Source: Chitinophaga sp. XS-30 | GTDB taxonomy: Bacteria > Bacteroidota > Bacteroidia > Chitinophagales > Chitinophagaceae | Length of the DNA stretch: 64,000 bases | Direction: 5' to 3' | Assembly (NCBI RefSeq): GCF_008086345.1 | Contig: NZ_CP043006.1 | Location: 2,540,032-2,604,031, forward strand | Part shown: positions 61,977 to 64,000 of the stretch, in pieces | Position numbering within the stretch: position 1 is the first letter of the stretch | How the letters are laid out: every line of letters starts with the position of its first letter | The notes under the pieces: generated by a model | Databases searched by the model: none | Told to the model about the DNA's origin: nothing | The model's input: only the letters and a program-made list of their open reading frames with translations | Made by a program: the position numbers and the translations under genes

Positions 61977-63284
61977 TTACAACAGGAACCAGGAAAGGGC
62001 ATATACCATGACCAGGGTGGTCAGCCCCATGAGCAGGGTAGATACCACAAATACCCGCAGCATTGGCTGCATCTCCAGTCCGGAGAATTTGCTGATCACC
62101 CAGAAGTAGGAATCGTTGGCGTGGGAGACCGTCATGGAACCGCCGCCCAGCGCCAGCATGCACAACAGCCTGCCCATATCGCTATCCAGCCCAAGGGCCG
62201 GCAATAGCGGGAATACGATGGACGCGGCGGTAATCACGGCCACAGAGGAAGAGCCTTGTGCCGTTTTCAGCAATGCGGCCAGCAGAAAGGGAAAGATCAC
62301 GCCCAGGTTGCCCAGATGGATGGCATCATTTACATGCGACCCGATATTGGTGGTAGCCAGCACCGCGCCGAATGCGCCGCCTGCGCCGATGATCACGAGG
62401 ATGCTGCCGGCTTTTTCAGCGGCTTCCGCTACCAGCCTGCTCATGGTTGCTGTACGGAAAGAACGGATGGACAGCAGTACGCCGATGAACAAGGCGATCA
62501 CCGGATCACCCAGCACATGGAAGATCTCCAGTCCCCTCAGCATATTGCCGAAGGTGCCAAGGCCGATCAGCACGATCGGCACCAGTATGGGCAGAAATGC
62601 CCTCCACACCGGAATGTCCGGTATATCGATATCTTCCGTTTCCGCTTCCTCCACCTCCTTTACCGGGATCTTTTTGCCCATGAACGATGCCCACCAGCAG
62701 CCTGCGATCACGGCCGGAATGGCCACGAGGCCACCGGTAAGGATCAGCCGGCCGATATCCACACCAATGATCCCCGCCGCAGCCGTTGCGCCGGGATGCG
62801 GCGGCACCAGGCAATGCACGGCATACAGACCCGAGGCCAGGGATACGGACATCACCAGGATGGAAGCCCCGCTGCGGCGGGCAACCGACTTGTTCAACCC
62901 GCTCAGCACAATATATCCGGAATCGCAGAATATAGGCAGGCCAACAATGAAGCCCGTGATGCCCATAGCAGCAGTGACATTCTTTTCTCCTACAAACCTC
63001 AATATCGCTGCGGCCATTACCCGCGTAGCGCCGGTATGCTCGAGGATCACGCCAAGCGTGGTACCGAGCATGATCACGAATCCAAGGCTTTTCAGGATAC
63101 TCCCGAACCCCTCTTTCATAGCGGTGATGATATCCGCAAAAGGAAGCTGAACACCCAATCCCACCACAAAACAGGCCAGGAACAATGCGAAGAAGGCATG
63201 TACGCGGAATTTAACGGTCAGCAGAACGATCAGGCCAATGCCCGCTGCCAGCGAAAGCAGCACCTGTAGGAATGCAGTGCTCAT
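61977..63284 (-). CDS. GntP-family gluconate:H+ symporter
   Basis: 435 residues with about 12 hydrophobic segments and the family landmarks LGTTLGVILEHTGATRVMA, VGLPIFCDSGYIVL, HCLVPPHPGATAAAG and QGSSSVAVITAAS. It imports gluconate or a similar sugar acid by proton symport across the inner membrane. The ROK gene upstream could supply a linked kinase or regulator, but no gluconate kinase is in view. The glycosylase gene downstream is probably an unrelated passenger. Confidence 0.92.
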   Translation of the reverse strand: MSTAFLQVLLSLAAGIGLIVLLTVKFRVHAFFALFLACFVVGLGVQLPFADIITAMKEGFGSILKSLGFVIMLGTTLGVILEHTGATRVMAAAILRFVGEKNVTAAMGITGFIVGLPIFCDSGYIVLSGLNKSVARRSGASILVMSVSLASGLYAVHCLVPPHPGATAAAGIIGVDIGRLILTGGLVAIPAVIAGCWWASFMGKKIPVKEVEEAETEDIDIPDIPVWRAFLPILVPIVLIGLGTFGNMLRGLEIFHVLGDPVIALFIGVLLSIRSFRTATMSRLVAEAAEKAGSILVIIGAGGAFGAVLATTNIGSHVNDAIHLGNLGVIFPFLLAALLKTAQGSSSVAVITAASIVFPLLPALGLDSDMGRLLCMLALGGGSMTVSHANDSYFWVISKFSGLEMQPMLRVFVVSTLLMGLTTLVMVYALSWFLL

Positions 63285-63390
63285 ACGAATGGTTTATCCG
63301 CACAATATAATATTCCTGCATCGGAATGTATAAGCTGATTTTGATGCAGCAGAGCGGTGGTTACCTGCTTCCCTGTGAACGGGCCCTGTT

Positions 63391-64000
63391 TCATGGAAGC
63401 GACAGCAGCTTGTTCCGCACCAGCAGACAGGCGCCGATAATGCCGGCCCTTTCCCCGAGACGGGAGAGGATCAGCTGGGTATCGTTGTTAACAAGACTTA
63501 AAGAGTATTTATTGATGGCGCTTTTTACCGGCAGGCGGATGTAATCGGCCGTAGTGGAAATACTGCCGCCGAGGACCACCAGCTCCGGGTTAAAGAGGTT
63601 GATGAGCATGGCAATGCCCTTGCCGAGTTTTTCCCCCACTTCCGCGATCAGTTCTATGGCCAGCATATCATCGTTGTTGGCCGCATGAATGATATCCGTC
63701 AGCGTTACCTGTTCCGGCTGTTTGTGTTTGCGCATGACTGCGGAAGAAAACCCTTCTCTCAGCTTTTCCTGGAATTTGCGCAGCAGCGCCTGCCCGGAGG
63801 CTTCCGTTTCCAGGCAACCCTTTTTGCCGCAATGGCAGATCAGCTCGTTGTTGAAGAAAGGGATATGCCCGAACTCACCCGCGAAACCGGACTTGCCATA
63901 ATATAATTGTCCGTTGATAAGGATGCCCAAACCGATACCATGATCATGATTGACGAACAGCACATTCTTTTCGTTGTTGACGGTGCCGCTGCTGAACTCG
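63391..64000 (-). CDS. ROK-family protein, partial (start beyond window)
   Basis: About 202 residues are visible; the 5' end runs past the right edge, and the frame has no stop up to 64000. The ROK landmarks are GILINGQLYYG, GFAGEFGHI and the zinc-binding ICHCGKKGCLE, followed by a nucleotide-domain ELVVLGGSIS. By family it is either a sugar kinase (glucokinase type) or a repressor with an N-terminal helix-turn-helix, which would be in the missing part. It sits upstream of the GntP gene with 106 bases between, so it may regulate it. Confidence 0.85.
   Translation of the reverse strand, partial: EFSSGTVNNEKNVLFVNHDHGIGLGILINGQLYYGKSGFAGEFGHIPFFNNELICHCGKKGCLETEASGQALLRKFQEKLREGFSSAVMRKHKQPEQVTLTDIIHAANNDDMLAIELIAEVGEKLGKGIAMLINLFNPELVVLGGSISTTADYIRLPVKSAINKYSLSLVNNDTQLILSRLGERAGIIGACLLVRNKLLSLP

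Overview
The window comes from a member of the Bacteroidota, most likely Chitinophagaceae (a Chitinophaga-like soil bacterium). The evidence is two complete ECF sigma / FecR anti-sigma / SusC / SusD loci, many Bacteroidota-specific families (DUF4959, DUF4998, DUF6624, DUF4230, HU-CCDC81 plus SPOR protein, YtxJ, Mpl), and a promoter that fits the Bacteroidota consensus TTG-N19-TAnnTTTG. No rRNA, tRNA, CRISPR array, transposase or phage gene was seen. Both window edges lie in ordinary chromosome; a ROK-family gene is cut by the right edge.

Layout. 1-10.7 kb: core and peripheral metabolism (secreted M20 amidohydrolase, alpha/beta-hydrolase lipoprotein, compact GH77 4-alpha-glucanotransferase, dipeptide epimerase, two small hypotheticals, DUF6807/PmoA-like protein, aldehyde dehydrogenase, MFS exporter). 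10.8-14.1 kb: an AT-rich accessory patch with a DUF6624 lipoprotein, a membrane-anchored RraB-domain protein, a gene remnant, a RelE/ParE toxin-antitoxin pair and a hypothetical. 14.4-25.1 kb: Sus-like locus 1 (sigma, FecR, SusC, SusD, two surface lipoproteins, calcineurin-like phosphoesterase), closed by a strong terminator. 25.2-31.1 kb: the glycolytic pair pfkA-pyk, a prolyl oligopeptidase and an RmlD-like reductase. 31.1-36.9 kb: an envelope run on the minus strand (HU/SPOR protein, outer-membrane barrel, 1022-residue TPR protein). 36.9-37.3 kb: a gene-free divergent region with two perfect DnaA boxes beside an AT-rich stretch. 37.3-43.8 kb: DoxX, thioesterase, cinA, lipoyl E2, an RRM protein, DUF4230 protein and a shortened AraC-type regulator. 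44.1-50.9 kb: a minus-strand run of S9 peptidase, DMT transporter, GT2 mannosyltransferase, DEDDh exonuclease and mpl. 51.0-51.5 kb: a 57-residue lipoprotein with ytxJ. 51.7-60.4 kb: Sus-like locus 2 on the minus strand (sigma, FecR, SusC, SusD, TlpA-like protein). 60.7-64 kb: small lipoprotein, Fpg/Nei glycosylase, GntP permease and the partial ROK gene.

How genes work together. Each Sus-like locus looks like a cell-surface signalling unit. The STN domain of SusC signals through FecR to the ECF sigma factor, and SusD with the lipoproteins captures ligand for import. Neither locus encodes a glycosidase: locus 1 ends in a secreted metallophosphoesterase and locus 2 in a thioredoxin-like protein. 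pfkA and pyk, 10 bases apart, join the two committed steps of glycolysis.

The most unusual structural signal is a set of short tandem duplications that copy gene ends: the 3' end of the M20 gene (24 bp), the 3' end of the aldehyde dehydrogenase gene (about 54 bp, three copies) and the 5' end of pfkA (about 47 bp). Function calls rest on reading motifs by eye; no database search was run.
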